Shown: one piece after another, positions 44,222 through 54,769 of the stretch
Numbering within the stretch: position 1 is the first letter of the stretch
Layout of the letters: every line of letters begins with the position of its first letter
The notes under the pieces: model-generated
Seen by the model: only the letters and a program-made list of their open reading frames with translations
Told to the model about the DNA's origin: nothing
Databases searched by the model: none
Translations under genes and position numbers: made by a program
NCBI RefSeq assembly: GCF_000731675.1
Contig: NZ_JMIT01000001.1
Span: 188,712-252,711, forward strand
Origin: Pseudomonas capeferrum
GTDB lineage: Bacteria > Pseudomonadota > Gammaproteobacteria > Pseudomonadales > Pseudomonadaceae
Length of the DNA stretch: 64,000 nt
Direction of reading: 5' to 3'

Positions 44222-46144
44222 ATGCCCACTATTACTCTTCCCGATGGCAGTCAGCGCTCGTTTGATCACGCCGTATCCGTAGCCGAAGTCGCAGCCTCCA
44301 TTGGTGCAGGCCTGGCCAAGGCCACCCTGGCCGGCAAGGTTGACGGCAAGCTGGTCGACGCTAGCGACCTGATCACTCACGACGCCACCCTGCAGATCAT
44401 CACCCCTAAAGATGAAGAGGGACTGGAGATCATCCGTCACTCGTGCGCCCACCTGATCGGCCACGCGGTGAAGCAGCTGTACCCGACCGCCAAGATGGTG
44501 ATCGGCCCGGTGATTGACGAAGGCTTCTATTACGACATCGCCTATGAGCGCCCCTTCACCCCAGAAGACATGGCCGCCATCGAAAAGCGCATGCTGCAGC
44601 TGATCGAGAAGGACTACGACGTCGTCAAGAAGATGACCCCGCGCGCCGAAGTCATCGACGTGTTCAAGGCCCGTGGCGAAGACTACAAGCTGCGCCTGGT
44701 CGAAGACATGCCGGACGAACAGGCCATGGGCCTGTACTACCACGAAGAATACGTCGACATGTGCCGCGGCCCGCACGTGCCGAACACGCGCTTCCTCAAG
44801 GCATTCAAGCTGACCAAGCTGTCCGGCGCCTACTGGCGCGGCGATGCCAAGAACGAGCAGCTGCAACGCGTCTACGGCACCGCCTGGGCTGACAAGAAGC
44901 AGCTGGCTGCTTACATCCAGCGCATCGAAGAAGCCGAAAAACGCGACCACCGCAAGATCGGCAAGCAGCTCGACCTCTTCCACCTGCAGGAAGAAGCCCC
45001 GGGCATGGTGTTCTGGCACCCGGACGGCTGGACCGTCTATCAGGTGCTCGAGCAGTACATGCGCAAGGTCCAGCGCGACAACAACTACCTCGAGATCAAG
45101 ACCCCGCAGGTCGTTGACCGTATTCTCTGGGAGCGTTCCGGCCACTGGTCCAACTACGCCGAGAACATGTTCACCACTTCGTCGGAAAACCGCGACTACG
45201 CGGTCAAGCCGATGAACTGCCCGTGCCACGTGCAGGTGTTCAACCAGGGCCTGAAGTCGTACCGCGACCTGCCGATGCGCCTGGCCGAGTTCGGTGCCTG
45301 CCACCGTAACGAGCCGTCCGGCGCCCTGCATGGCATCATGCGTGTGCGTGGCTTTACCCAGGACGACGCGCACATCTTCTGCACCGAAGACCAGGTAAAG
45401 AAAGAAGCCGCCGACTTCATCAAGCTGACCCTGGACGTCTACAAAGACTTCGGTTTCAGCGACATCGCCATGAAGCTGTCGACCCGCCCAGCCAAGCGTG
45501 TGGGCTCTGAAGAGCTGTGGGACCGTGCCGAAGGTGCACTGGCCGATGCCTTGAATGAATCGGGCCTGGAGTGGGAATATCAACCGGGGGAGGGTGCCTT
45601 CTACGGCCCGAAAATCGAATTTACCCTGCGCGACTGCCTCGGCCGTAACTGGCAGTGTGGTACCCTGCAGTACGATCCGAACCTCCCAGAGCGTCTGGAT
45701 GCCAGCTACATCGCCGAAGATAACAGCCGTAAGCGCCCGGTCATGCTGCATCGCGCCATTCTCGGCTCGTTCGAACGCTTCATCGGCATGCTCATCGAGC
45801 ACTATGCTGGCGTGTTCCCGGCTTGGCTGGCGCCGACCCAGGCGGTGATCATGAACATCACCGACAAACAGGCCGATTTCGCCCTTCAGGTAGAGAAATC
45901 TCTGAACGGTAGCGGTTTCCGTGCCAAGTCGGACTTGAGAAATGAGAAGATCGGCTTTAAAATCCGCGAGCATACTTTGCTCAAGGTCCCGTACCTTTTG
46001 GTTATAGGGGATCGCGAAGTCGAAACGCAAACCGTCGCTGTGCGTACTCGCGAAGGCGCAGACCTGGGCTCCATGCCCGTCGCGCAATTCGCTGAGCTGC
46101 TGACACAAGCGGTTTCCCGGCGTGGTCGCCAAGAATCGGAGTAA
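44222..46144 (+). CDS. thrS: threonine-tRNA ligase
   Basis: The 640-residue protein shows the TGS domain (about 1-60), the editing domain with '[16 protein letters not shown]', and a class II catalytic core with zinc ligands in '[10 protein letters not shown]', motif 2 '[20 protein letters not shown]' and motif 3 '[20 protein letters not shown]', followed by an anticodon-binding domain. The ATG at 44222 is preceded by AGGAGAGGAGG. It opens the translation operon thrS-infC-rpmI-rplT-pheS-pheT-ihfA. Confidence 0.98.
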   Translation: MPTITLPDGSQRSFDHAVSVAEVAASIGAGLAKATLAGKVDGKLVDASDLITHDATLQIITPKDEEGLEIIRHSCAHLIGHAVKQLYPTAKMVIGPVIDEGFYYDIAYERPFTPEDMAAIEKRMLQLIEKDYDVVKKMTPRAEVIDVFKARGEDYKLRLVEDMPDEQAMGLYYHEEYVDMCRGPHVPNTRFLKAFKLTKLSGAYWRGDAKNEQLQRVYGTAWADKKQLAAYIQRIEEAEKRDHRKIGKQLDLFHLQEEAPGMVFWHPDGWTVYQVLEQYMRKVQRDNNYLEIKTPQVVDRILWERSGHWSNYAENMFTTSSENRDYAVKPMNCPCHVQVFNQGLKSYRDLPMRLAEFGACHRNEPSGALHGIMRVRGFTQDDAHIFCTEDQVKKEAADFIKLTLDVYKDFGFSDIAMKLSTRPAKRVGSEELWDRAEGALADALNESGLEWEYQPGEGAFYGPKIEFTLRDCLGRNWQCGTLQYDPNLPERLDASYIAEDNSRKRPVMLHRAILGSFERFIGMLIEHYAGVFPAWLAPTQAVIMNITDKQADFALQVEKSLNGSGFRAKSDLRNEKIGFKIREHTLLKVPYLLVIGDREVETQTVAVRTREGADLGSMPVAQFAELLTQAVSRRGRQESE

Positions 46145-46149
46145 TGACT

Positions 46150-46695
46150 ATTAAGCGTGAAATGAGAAACGATAAACGTGCTGCACCGAAGGCCCCGATC
46201 AACGAGAATATCTCGGCTCAAGAGGTTCGCTTAATCGGTGCTGACGGTGAGCAGCTGGGCATCGTCTCGATCCACGAAGCGCTTCGTATCGCTGAAGAAG
46301 CGAAGCTGGATCTGGTAGAAATTTCTGCCGACGCCGTACCTCCTGTCTGCAAGGTCCTCGACTACGGCAAAAGCCTCTTCGAGAAGAAAAAGCAGCAGGC
46401 TGCGGCGAAGAAGAACCAGAAGATCATCCAGATCAAAGAAATCAAGTTTCGTCCAGGGACGGAGGATGGGGATTACCAGGTAAAACTACGCAACCTGGTA
46501 CGTTTCCTTACCGATGGGGACAAGGCCAAGATCTCTCTGAGATTCCGTGGTCGTGAGATGGCCCACCAGGAGCTGGGCATGGAGCTGTTGAAGCGGGTCG
46601 AAGCTGACCTCGCCGAATACGGCACCGTTGAGCAGCATCCTAAGATGGAAGGACGCCAGCTTATGATGGTCATCGCCCCCAAGAAAAAGAAGTAA
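46150..46695 (+). CDS. infC: translation initiation factor IF-3 (probable AUU start)
   Basis: The 181-residue protein has both IF-3 domains ('[20 protein letters not shown]', linker '[15 protein letters not shown]', C-domain '[20 protein letters not shown]'). An in-frame ATG at 46144 overlaps the thrS stop, but it lies only 2 nt after the GGAG at 46138-46141. The ATT at 46150 is 8 nt away, the optimal spacing, and encodes the position where E. coli IF-3 starts with AUU. I therefore place the start at ATT, which lets IF-3 repress its own translation by rejecting non-standard starts. Confidence 0.93.
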   Translation: MKREMRNDKRAAPKAPINENISAQEVRLIGADGEQLGIVSIHEALRIAEEAKLDLVEISADAVPPVCKVLDYGKSLFEKKKQQAAAKKNQKIIQIKEIKFRPGTEDGDYQVKLRNLVRFLTDGDKAKISLRFRGREMAHQELGMELLKRVEADLAEYGTVEQHPKMEGRQLMMVIAPKKKK

Positions 46696-46755
46696 TCTCC
46701 CGGGCACGGCAGGCCTGATGATTATGTGTAATTTTATCGAATGCGGAGTTCCAAC

Positions 46756-46950
46756 ATGCCAAAAATGAAAACCAAAAGCGGTGCTGCGAAGCGTTTCCTG
46801 AAAACGGCTACCGGCTTCAAGCACAAGCACGCTTTCAAGAGCCACATCCTGACCAAAATGTCGACCAAGCGTAAGCGTCAACTGCGTGGTAGCAGCATGC
46901 TGCACCCGTCTGACGTCGCGAAAGTCGCGCGCATGCTGCGCGTTCGTTAA
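46756..46950 (+). CDS. rpmI: ribosomal protein bL35
   Basis: The 64-residue basic protein reads '[20 protein letters not shown]' and '[18 protein letters not shown]', typical of bL35 in the large ribosomal subunit. GGAG lies 8 nt upstream of the ATG at 46756. The 60-bp gap after infC is where L20-type autoregulation acts in enterobacteria; I see no clear pseudoknot by eye. Confidence 0.98.
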   Translation: MPKMKTKSGAAKRFLKTATGFKHKHAFKSHILTKMSTKRKRQLRGSSMLHPSDVAKVARMLRVR

Positions 46951-46978
46951 TTCTGGTCAAAGATAGAGGAAGTTACTC

Positions 46979-47335
46979 ATGGCTCGTGTAAAGCGCGGCG
47001 TTATCGCTCGTAAGCGTCACAAAAAAATTCTGAAACTGGCTAAAGGTTACTACGGTGCACGTTCGCGCGTATTCCGTGTTGCCAAGCAGGCTGTCATCAA
47101 GGCCGGTCAATACGCCTACCGTGACCGTCGCCAGAAGAAGCGTCAGTTCCGCGCACTGTGGATCGCTCGTATCAACGCTGGTGCACGCAACAACGGCCTG
47201 TCTTACAGCCGTCTGATTGCTGGCCTGAAAAAAGCGTCGATCGAAATCGACCGTAAGGTTCTGGCCGATCTGGCAGTGAACGAAAAAGCGGCGTTTGCTG
47301 CGATTGTCGAGAAAGCTAAAGCCGTTCTGGCTTAA
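46979..47335 (+). CDS. rplT: ribosomal protein bL20
   Basis: The 118-residue basic protein has the long N-terminal arm ('[20 protein letters not shown]') and globular domain ('[20 protein letters not shown]') of bL20, an early-assembly 23S rRNA binder that also represses its own operon in several proteobacteria. AGAGGAAG precedes the ATG. A GC hairpin (47352-47375) follows the stop. Confidence 0.98.
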   Translation: MARVKRGVIARKRHKKILKLAKGYYGARSRVFRVAKQAVIKAGQYAYRDRRQKKRQFRALWIARINAGARNNGLSYSRLIAGLKKASIEIDRKVLADLAVNEKAAFAAIVEKAKAVLA

Positions 47336-47351
47336 GTACCCGCGACAATCA

Positions 47352-47375
47352 CCCGGCGGCGCTTGCGCCGTCGGG
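47352..47375 (+). other. stem-loop after rplT
   Basis: CCCGGCGGCG-CTTG-CGCCGTCGGG is a 10-bp stem with one G-T pair and no T-run. It is probably a pausing or processing structure upstream of the pheS hairpin. Confidence 0.5.
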
Positions 47376-47381
47376 CATTGA

Positions 47382-48461
<1,080 letters not shown>

Positions 48462-48494
48462 GTCAATGCCCGACGCAACTTTCAGGAGAACAGC

Positions 48495-50876
48495 ATGAAA
48501 TTCAGTGAACAGTGGCTGCGCGGTTGGGTAAACCCGCAAGTCTCCCGTGACGAACTGGTCGCCCGCCTGTCCATGGCCGGCCTTGAAGTCGATAGCGTGA
48601 CCCCCGCTGCCGGCCAGTTCAGCGGCATCGTCGTGGGCGAAATCCTCGCCACCGAACAACACCCGGACGCCGACAAACTGCGCGTCTGCCAGGTCAGCAA
48701 CGGCCAGGAAACCTTCCAGGTAGTGTGCGGCGCCCCCAATGCGCGCCCGGGCATCAAGATCCCGTTTGCCATGATCGGCGCCGAACTGCCAGGCGACTTC
48801 AAGATCAAGAAGGCCAAGCTGCGCGGCGTCGAGTCGTTCGGCATGCTGTGCTCGGCGGCTGAGCTGCAGATCAGCGAAGAAAACGACGGCCTGCTCGAAC
48901 TGGCTGCCGATGCCCCGGTTGGCCAGGACATACGCCAGTACCTGAGCCTGGACGATGCCAGCATCGAAATCGGCCTGACCCCGAACCGCGGTGACTGCCT
49001 GTCCCTGGCCGGCCTGGCCCGCGACGTCAGCGCGCTGTACAACGTCCCGGTCACCCGCCCGGTAGTGCCAGCCGTGCCGGCTGCCCACGATGAAGTGCGC
49101 CCGGTCGAAGTGTCCGCCCCGGCTGCCTGCCCACGCTACCTGGGCCGCGTCATCCGCAACGTCGACCTGTCCAGGCCGACCCCACTGTGGATGGTCGAAC
49201 GCCTGCGCCGCAGTGACGTGCGCAGCATCGATGCCGCCGTCGACATCACCAACTACGTGATGCTCGAGCTCGGCCAGCCGATGCACGCCTTCGACCTTGC
49301 CGAAATCAACGGCGGCATCCGCGTGCGCATGGCCGAAGAGGGCGAGAAGCTCGTCCTGCTCGACGGCCAGGAAGTTGCCCTGCGCGCCGACACCCTGGTT
49401 ATCGCCGACCATACTCGCGCCCTGGCCATTGCCGGCGTCATGGGTGGCGAGCACAGCGGCGTCAATACCGAGAAAACCCGCGACCTGTTCCTCGAAAGCG
49501 CCTTCTTCGAGCCGATCTCCGTTGCCGGCAAGGCCCGTTCCTACGGCCTGCACACCGACGCCTCGCACCGCTACGAGCGCGGCGTCGACTCGCAGCTGGC
49601 CCGCGAAGCCATGGAACGCGCCACCGCGCTGATCCTGGAAACCGTCGGCGGCGAAGCCGGCCCGATCGTCGAGGCCGTCAGCGAACAGCACCTGCCGCAG
49701 GTCGCCCCGGTGACCCTGCGCGCCGAACGCATCACTCAAATGCTCGGCATGCAGATGGACCCAGCCCAGGTCGAGCAACTGCTCAACGCCCTGGAGCTGA
49801 CCACCACGGCCAATGGGGCAGGGCAGTGGACCGTCAACGTCCCAAGCCACCGCTTCGACATCAGCCTGGAAGTCGATCTGATCGAAGAGCTGGCCCGCCT
49901 GTACGGCTACAACAACCTCCCGGTCCGCTACCCACAAGCGCGCCTCGCGCCCCAGGGCAAGCCGGAAACCCGCGGTGACCTGCCGAACCTGCGCCGCCTG
50001 CTGGTTGCCCGTGGCTACCAGGAAGCCATCACCTACAGCTTCATCGACCCGAAACTGTTCGAGCTGTTCAGCCCTGGCGTCGAGCCACTGCTGCTGGCCA
50101 ACCCGATCTCCAACGACATGGCCGCCATGCGCGCGTCCCTGTGGCCGGGCCTGGTCAAGGCGCTGCAGCACAACCTCAACCGCCAGCAAGACCGCGTACG
50201 CCTGTTCGAAAGCGGCCTGCGCTTCGTCGGCCAGCTCGGTAACCTCGAGCAGCAGCCGATGATCGCCGGCGTCGTCACCGGCAGCCGCCTGCCAGAAGGC
50301 TGGGCGAACGGCCGCGACGGCATCGACTTCTTCGACGTCAAAGCCGACGTCGAAGCCCTGCTGGGCTATTCCGGCGCCCTGAGCGACTTCACCTTCAGCG
50401 CCGGCAAACACCCCGCCCTGCACCCAGGCCAGACCGCCCTCATCGAGCGCGACGGCAAGCCAGTCGGTTACCTCGGCGCCATCCACCCGGAGCTTGCCAA
50501 AGCCCTGGACCTGGACCGCCCAGTGTTCCTGTTCGAGCTGGTGTTGGGCGACGTGGTCGAAGGCCGCCTGCCAAAGTTCAGCGAACTGTCCAAGTTCCCA
50601 GAAACCCGTCGTGACCTGGCCTTGATCGCAGGACGTGATGTAGCTTCTAGCGCGGTGCTTGAATTAATTCGTGACAATGCAGGCGAATGGCTCACAGACC
50701 TCAGGCTGTTTGATGTCTACCAAGGTAAAGGCATTGATCCTGATAGAAAAAGCCTGGCCGTCGGCTTGACCTGGCAGCATCCATCGCGCACTCTTAACGA
50801 CGATGAGGTGAACACTACCCTGCAAAACATCCTCACCTCGCTTGAACAAAGGTTGAACACCACGTTAAGGAAATAA
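48495..50876 (+). CDS. pheT: phenylalanine-tRNA ligase beta subunit
   Basis: The 793-residue protein has the N-terminal OB/EMAP domain ('[20 protein letters not shown]'), B3/B4 editing domain ('[20 protein letters not shown]'), B5 DNA-binding-like domain, and C-terminal FDX-ACB domain ('[17 protein letters not shown]'). Length and order are standard for the bacterial long beta subunit. It follows pheS by 33 bp. The last 250 bp have lower GC and more relaxed codon use than the rest. Confidence 0.98.
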
Positions 50877-50880
50877 CGGC

Positions 50881-51183
50881 ATGGGTGCTCTGACGAAAGC
50901 TGAGATGGCCGAAAGGCTGTACGAGGAGCTGGGGCTTAACAAGCGTGAGGCCAAGGAGTTGGTCGAGCTGTTTTTCGAAGAAATTCGGCACGCACTTGAA
51001 GAGAACGAGCAGGTCAAGCTGTCCGGTTTCGGCAACTTTGACCTTCGCGACAAACGCCAGCGGCCGGGCCGCAACCCCAAGACTGGGGAAGAGATCCCGA
51101 TCACCGCTCGCCGCGTCGTCACCTTTCGTCCAGGGCAGAAGTTGAAGGCCCGGGTTGAGGCCTATGCTGGAACCAAGCAATAA
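50881..51183 (+). CDS. ihfA: integration host factor alpha subunit
   Basis: The 100-residue DNA-bending protein has the HU/IHF fold with '[20 protein letters not shown]' and the arm/DNA-intercalating region '[20 protein letters not shown]' (intercalating Pro). It pairs with IhfB. It starts 4 bp after pheT. IHF also serves phage integration, which is relevant because a tyrosine-integrase prophage lies 0.6 kb away. Confidence 0.98.
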
Positions 51184-51520
51184 CGACGAACTGCCCCCCA
51201 TACCGGGCAAGCGCTACTTCACCATTGGTGAAGTGAGCGAGCTTTGTGCGGTAAAACCGCACGTGCTGCGGTATTGGGAGCAGGAGTTCCCTCAGCTGAA
51301 CCCTGTGAAGCGGCGGGGGAATCGGCGGTATTACCAGCGCCAGGATGTGCTGATGATCCGCCAGATTCGGGCGCTGCTTTATGATCAGGGGTTCACCATT
51401 GGCGGGGCGCGGTTAAGGCTCTCCAGTGATGAGGTGAAGGATGAGTCAAGCCAGTACAAGCAGCTGATTCGGCAGATGATTGTTGAGTTGGAGGATGTGT
51501 TGGTGGTGTTGAAGAAGTGA
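51164..51520 (+). CDS. MerR-family transcriptional regulator
   Basis: The 118-residue protein has a MerR winged helix-turn-helix ('[20 protein letters not shown]', '[20 protein letters not shown]') and a short C-terminal helix ('[18 protein letters not shown]') for dimerisation. It lacks the metal-binding Cys of MerR proper. It overlaps the end of ihfA by 20 bp, so it is translationally coupled. Proteins of this size and position are conserved across Pseudomonas; its targets are unknown. Confidence 0.93.
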
Positions 51521-51618
51521 TCTGCTCCGACGAATGGAAATTTTTTGAGAAAAAGCTTTCATTTATCAAAAGGTTAGGGTAGATTCTTCATCGTTCTCAG
51601 CAGTATCGAGAATAGAGT

Positions 51619-51695
51619 CGGGGCGTAGCGCAGCCCGGTAGCGCACTTGCATGGGGTGCAAGGGGTCGAGTGTTCGAATCACTCCGTCCCGACCA
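51619..51695 (+). tRNA. tRNA-Pro (anticodon GGG)
   Basis: The 77-nt cloverleaf has acceptor stem CGGGGCG/CGTCCCG (one G-T pair), D-arm GCGCAGCCCGGTAGCGC, anticodon stem CTTGC/GCAAG with loop ATGGGGT (anticodon GGG), T-arm GAGTGTTCGAATCACTC, discriminator A and encoded CCA. It reads proline codon CCC. Its 3' half is the presumed attachment site of the prophage. Confidence 0.97.
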
Positions 51696-51711
51696 ATAAT
51701 CCCAATGACTT

Positions 51712-51733
51712 AGCCACCTACGGGTGGCTTTTT
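51712..51733 (+). terminator. intrinsic terminator after tRNA-Pro
   Basis: AGCCACC-TACG-GGTGGCTTTTT: a 7-bp perfect stem with a tetraloop and a T-run of five. It terminates the tRNA transcript inside the prophage side of the junction. Confidence 0.88.
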
Positions 51734-51764
51734 CATTTCTTCGTGTGGGGACTTTTTCGGGACA

Positions 51765-52943
51765 TCATCCGATTTTCCTCTTCAGTATTGTCAGCACCGG
51801 CCCACGCGAGTCCGTTGTTGATACCATGTTCGCAGCCTCAATCAGCTTTCCCAGCTCAGCGCCGGAGTAATGACTGGTGATGCTGCCGTTCTTGTGCCCA
51901 AGCAGTGACTTTCGATCTTCTTCAGTAACGCCCGCGGCCCGCAGTCGGCGGCCGAAGGTGTGCTTCAAGTCGTGAATCCTGATCGAGGCGTACCCAGGGT
52001 GAGCGGGGCGAAGGTTTTCCTCCTGCCAGAGTTTCGCCGCTCTCACCCGAGCCTTCTTCCAGGCTGAGTCGTTCATCCGGTGCATCGCGGTGCCGTTGTA
52101 TGGGAAAACCCATTCATTGCTGACCCCGCGCTGCCGCTCAATGATCGACTTGGCCACGCTGTTGAGCACTACCAGGCGCTCGTCGCCATTCTTTACGCCC
52201 GACCGGGCGTGTCTCCCGCCGAAGTCAGCGGGGATCAGGAAAACACTGGTCCCAAGTTCCGGCACCGATATCTCCCAATCCCACCTGAGCTTGCACACCT
52301 CCTGCTCCCGGCAACCTGTGTTCACCTTGAACAGAGCCATCGTTTGCAGGTGCCCCGGCAATTCGCCAAACAGAATCGACTGCTCCTCCCATGACATCGG
52401 GTAGGGCTTCCTGCTCGACTTCTTCTCCTCGAGCTTTTTCAGCATTGGCACGCTGTCCAGCCAAGGCCGCCGATCATCATCACGCCACTTTCTTGCGCAG
52501 AGGGTCAGAACCCGAACTGCGCGCTCGATCGCGATGTTGATTGTCCGGTTGCTCACCGCCTTCTCGATGGAACCGTCTGGCAGCACTTTTTCCGTCTGGC
52601 GATCCCGGATGAAGGGCTCCAGCGCCTGGTCGTCAATGTGCGTCAGTGGCAAATGCCCGAGGTATGGGTGTAGCTGCTTCATGCACAATGCGGTGAGGTG
52701 AATTGATGGCTGATCCTTGACCTCAAGGAGGTAGCGCATTGCCGCTTCCTCGAATGTCCGTATCTGCCGTACGCCGTAAACCTTCTGCTGACGCAGCTTT
52801 TCCAGCTTATGGATCAGGTACTGCTCTGCCTCTTCCCGGTCACCAGTTCCAGTACTTTCTCGAATTCGCTCCCCTTTGTAGACTTTGTCGATTTGCCAGA
52901 CACCGCCCTTCTCGTAGAGGCCGGTGATCGTTTTTCGCGCCAT
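51765..52943 (-). CDS. int: tyrosine-family prophage integrase
   Basis: The 392-residue recombinase has an N-terminal arm-binding region, a SAM-like core-binding domain (about 62-150) and a catalytic domain with R212 ('NTGCREQEVCKLRW'), H324-x-x-K327-H328 ('IRIHDLKHTFGRRL', with Lys in place of the usual Arg), H350 ('LLGHKNGSITSHYS') and Y359. It reads toward the tRNA that it uses as target. The Lys variant of the second Arg occurs in other phage integrases. Its 5' end overlaps the Xis-like gene by 130 bp. Confidence 0.95.
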   Translation of the reverse strand: MARKTITGLYEKGGVWQIDKVYKGERIRESTGTGDREEAEQYLIHKLEKLRQQKVYGVRQIRTFEEAAMRYLLEVKDQPSIHLTALCMKQLHPYLGHLPLTHIDDQALEPFIRDRQTEKVLPDGSIEKAVSNRTINIAIERAVRVLTLCARKWRDDDRRPWLDSVPMLKKLEEKKSSRKPYPMSWEEQSILFGELPGHLQTMALFKVNTGCREQEVCKLRWDWEISVPELGTSVFLIPADFGGRHARSGVKNGDERLVVLNSVAKSIIERQRGVSNEWVFPYNGTAMHRMNDSAWKKARVRAAKLWQEENLRPAHPGYASIRIHDLKHTFGRRLRAAGVTEEDRKSLLGHKNGSITSHYSGAELGKLIEAANMVSTTDSRGPVLTILKRKIG

Positions 52944-53215
52944 GTATCATCTCCTCGGCGCTCGCTGCGGGGCCGATTGTTGTCCTGTCCGGTGGCTTTT
53001 TCAATTGCCCTGGCTTCGATGTAGGCGTCAGCCCACTCGTCGAGCTCCTGGCGGTCGAAGGCTACGCCCTGTTTTCCGATAGGGAATTCACGCACGTTCG
53101 GCCTGACCGTCTTGTTGAACTCATCCCGACACATGCCGAGATACCCAGGCGCATCGCCAAACCGGATGAACCGCGGCTGAATGCTTGAAGGCTTTGCTGC
53201 TGTGGCATTCGCCAT
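52814..53215 (-). CDS. Xis/AlpA-like small DNA-binding protein
   Basis: The 133-residue protein has an N-terminal winged-helix-like segment ('FIRFGDAPGYLGMCRDEF', 'EFPIGKQGVAFDRQELDEWA') resembling excisionase/AlpA proteins, followed by a basic, Ser/Thr/Arg-rich tail. ATG at 53215 has GGAG 8 nt upstream. The last 43 codons overlap the integrase start in another frame, an unusually long overlap that would tie int expression to this gene. It is a probable recombination directionality factor. Confidence 0.65.
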   Translation of the reverse strand: MANATAAKPSSIQPRFIRFGDAPGYLGMCRDEFNKTVRPNVREFPIGKQGVAFDRQELDEWADAYIEARAIEKATGQDNNRPRSERRGDDTWREKRSPASTRRAVSGKSTKSTKGSEFEKVLELVTGKRQSST

Positions 53216-53252
53216 GTGGGTCTCCACGCCGCCGGTGGCGGCAGGTTGGTGG

Positions 53253-53630
53253 TCAGTTCGTGGCCTGGGCGATGGTCTGTTCGAACCGTGACGCCAACTC
53301 AGCGTTGACCTCGGCTTTAGCCAGGCTGTCAGCGGTACCCTTGGCTCGATGCAGGGTTTCGTACTTGCGCAACTGGGCTGCGGCAGAGGTCAGGTCGTCC
53401 AGCAGCAGGGGCGCCGAGGCGATCAACTTGGCGTTTGCCCGGCGCAGGTCTCGGCCGAGTTCCGCAGGGCCGATCTCGGTGAAGGTCACGCAGTCGCCGC
53501 AGTCAGCGATCATCCAGCCGTCAGAGGGGAGTGCTTTCACGCCATCGCCGCTGTCGGCGCCGAGACCGGTGAAAACCTCGGTTTCGTTCAGGACTTCCCA
53601 TGGGCCGGGCGTGTATTTGTGATTCGTCAT
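53253..53630 (-). CDS. phage hypothetical protein
   Basis: The 125-residue protein starts 'MTNHKYTPGPWEVLNETEVF', the 'TPGPWEV' opening common in many small phage early proteins, and continues with 'RRANAKLIASAPLLLDDL', also typical of that group. No function is known. It is acidic, with no membrane span. It is 37 bp upstream of the Xis-like gene in the same direction. Confidence 0.8.
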   Translation of the reverse strand: MTNHKYTPGPWEVLNETEVFTGLGADSGDGVKALPSDGWMIADCGDCVTFTEIGPAELGRDLRRANAKLIASAPLLLDDLTSAAAQLRKYETLHRAKGTADSLAKAEVNAELASRFEQTIAQATN

Positions 53631-53748
53631 GGCAATAGCTCTCCATGCCCGCGCATGTCGGCGGGCTTGGGTTATGGGGATTTGATCTTTGCTTTAGGTT
53701 GGAATAGCGTTTTAATGCGCCCCTCACCTTACGAAGAGGGATCTTGAA

Positions 53749-53931
53749 GTGAATGATTGGGTGGATTTTTTCGAGGATTTTCCGGAGTACGACAATTCCG
53801 ATCCTAGTAGCAAAAAAAAGGGGCCGGCTTTGGATAGGGAGCAGGTCCAGCACAGGAAGAAAGAGAGGGACGAAGTTCAAGCAATGCTTGATGCCGCTCT
53901 TCTTCTGAATCCTCTAAAGAAAGGAAGTTAG
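53749..53931 (+). CDS. small acidic/basic hypothetical protein on the opposite strand
   Basis: The 60-residue reading frame begins 'MNDWVDFFEDFPEYDNSDPS' and ends in a charged helix. A GAAGTGA sequence lies 5-10 nt before the ATG. It has lower GC than its neighbours and lies against the direction of all genes around it, converging with the NinX-like gene with a 4-bp overlap. It may be a cargo gene or a spurious frame. Confidence 0.5.
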   Translation: MNDWVDFFEDFPEYDNSDPSSKKKGPALDREQVQHRKKERDEVQAMLDAALLLNPLKKGS

Positions 53932-54383
53932 TTCGAGCTCATGCGGCCGCACTTATGTGTTGCGGCCGCGACCAGTTCCTTAGGCACCTGGACGGTATCG
54001 CCAAGCTTGGCCTGCGCTATTGCTTGGCAGGCGGCAGTGAGGGTGCTCGGGCCGCCACCGCTTGGAAAGACCTCCTGGCCGCTGGCCTTGCACACGTACG
54101 CGCACCAGTGTTCTCCGGTTGGGCTTCGGCTGAAGCCGCTACCGTTGAAGCTCGTTTGAACGCGGTGCTTATCGATCAATGGCCCGCCCAGCGCCCAGTC
54201 TTCCCAAGGGTTGAAGCGCTTGATGTGCTCGGTCACCGTGGCGCGGTACCGGGCAAACACGCGCCAGGGGTTGCCGTACTCTGGCGGGGCCAGGAACACA
54301 TCCAGGCCTTCCGCCTTGCCCACGGCCCACCCCAGGGCCTCGCCCACCAGGTCTGCCGTCTTCACTTCGATCAGGTCGGTCAT
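53928..54383 (-). CDS. NinX-like phage protein
   Basis: The 151-residue protein starts 'MTDLIEVKTADLVGEALGWA', characteristic of NinX/DUF2591 proteins of lambdoid phages, and continues with 'GNPWRVFARYRATVTEHIKR' and 'LTAACQAIAQAKLGDTVQVP'. NinX function is unknown. It overlaps the ASCH gene by 4 bp (ATGA) and is part of a coupled early operon. Confidence 0.82.
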   Translation of the reverse strand: MTDLIEVKTADLVGEALGWAVGKAEGLDVFLAPPEYGNPWRVFARYRATVTEHIKRFNPWEDWALGGPLIDKHRVQTSFNGSGFSRSPTGEHWCAYVCKASGQEVFPSGGGPSTLTAACQAIAQAKLGDTVQVPKELVAAATHKCGRMSSN

Positions 54384-54769
54384 GGCAGAAGCTCCGCCGG
54401 CACTTCGAAGAACTGAAGCTGGCCTTTGAACGGGGTGAATGGCAAAGGCTTCGGATCGCGCAGCACGAAGCCCTTGGCGCCCGTATACCAGGGCGAGTCG
54501 CTGTGATCGACGCTATCGATCAGTTCGACTGAGCCGACGATGCCACCGCGCTGAAGATCTTCCATCATCGGGAGCCCCCTCAAGACTTCAAAGCTTGCAG
54601 CGCCACTGACTACCTCAAGGGCAGCCATGTAATCGGCCTTGGTCATCCCCTTGGATGCGTGCACCAAGAACCGACCACGGAACTTTGTATGCCAGGTTCG
54701 ATTCTCGACGTCCTTGCCGCCATGAATGATTAGCCAGGCCCATGGCTGCTTGATTGATAGTGCTTTCAC
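54380..54769 (-). CDS. ASCH-domain protein
   Basis: The 129-residue protein is a complete ASCH domain: 'MKALSIKQPWAWLIIHGGKD', 'ENRTWHTKFRGRFLVHASKG' and 'GGIVGSVELIDSVDHSDSPW'. ASCH is a PUA-like RNA/nucleotide-binding fold; some members hydrolyse N4-acylcytidine or bind RNA. It overlaps genes on both sides by 4 bp. It may act in nucleotide or RNA modification during early infection. Confidence 0.87.
   Translation of the reverse strand: MKALSIKQPWAWLIIHGGKDVENRTWHTKFRGRFLVHASKGMTKADYMAALEVVSGAASFEVLRGLPMMEDLQRGGIVGSVELIDSVDHSDSPWYTGAKGFVLRDPKPLPFTPFKGQLQFFEVPAELLP

Noticed and set aside
44168..46132. A 654-codon open frame antisense to thrS
   Set aside because: Same codon-bias artefact; thrS is fully supported on the plus strand.
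51765..52943. Calling the integrase inactive because the HxxRH motif reads HDLKH
   Set aside because: Arg212, His324, His328, His350 and Tyr359 are all in place and Lys at this position is tolerated in known phage integrases.
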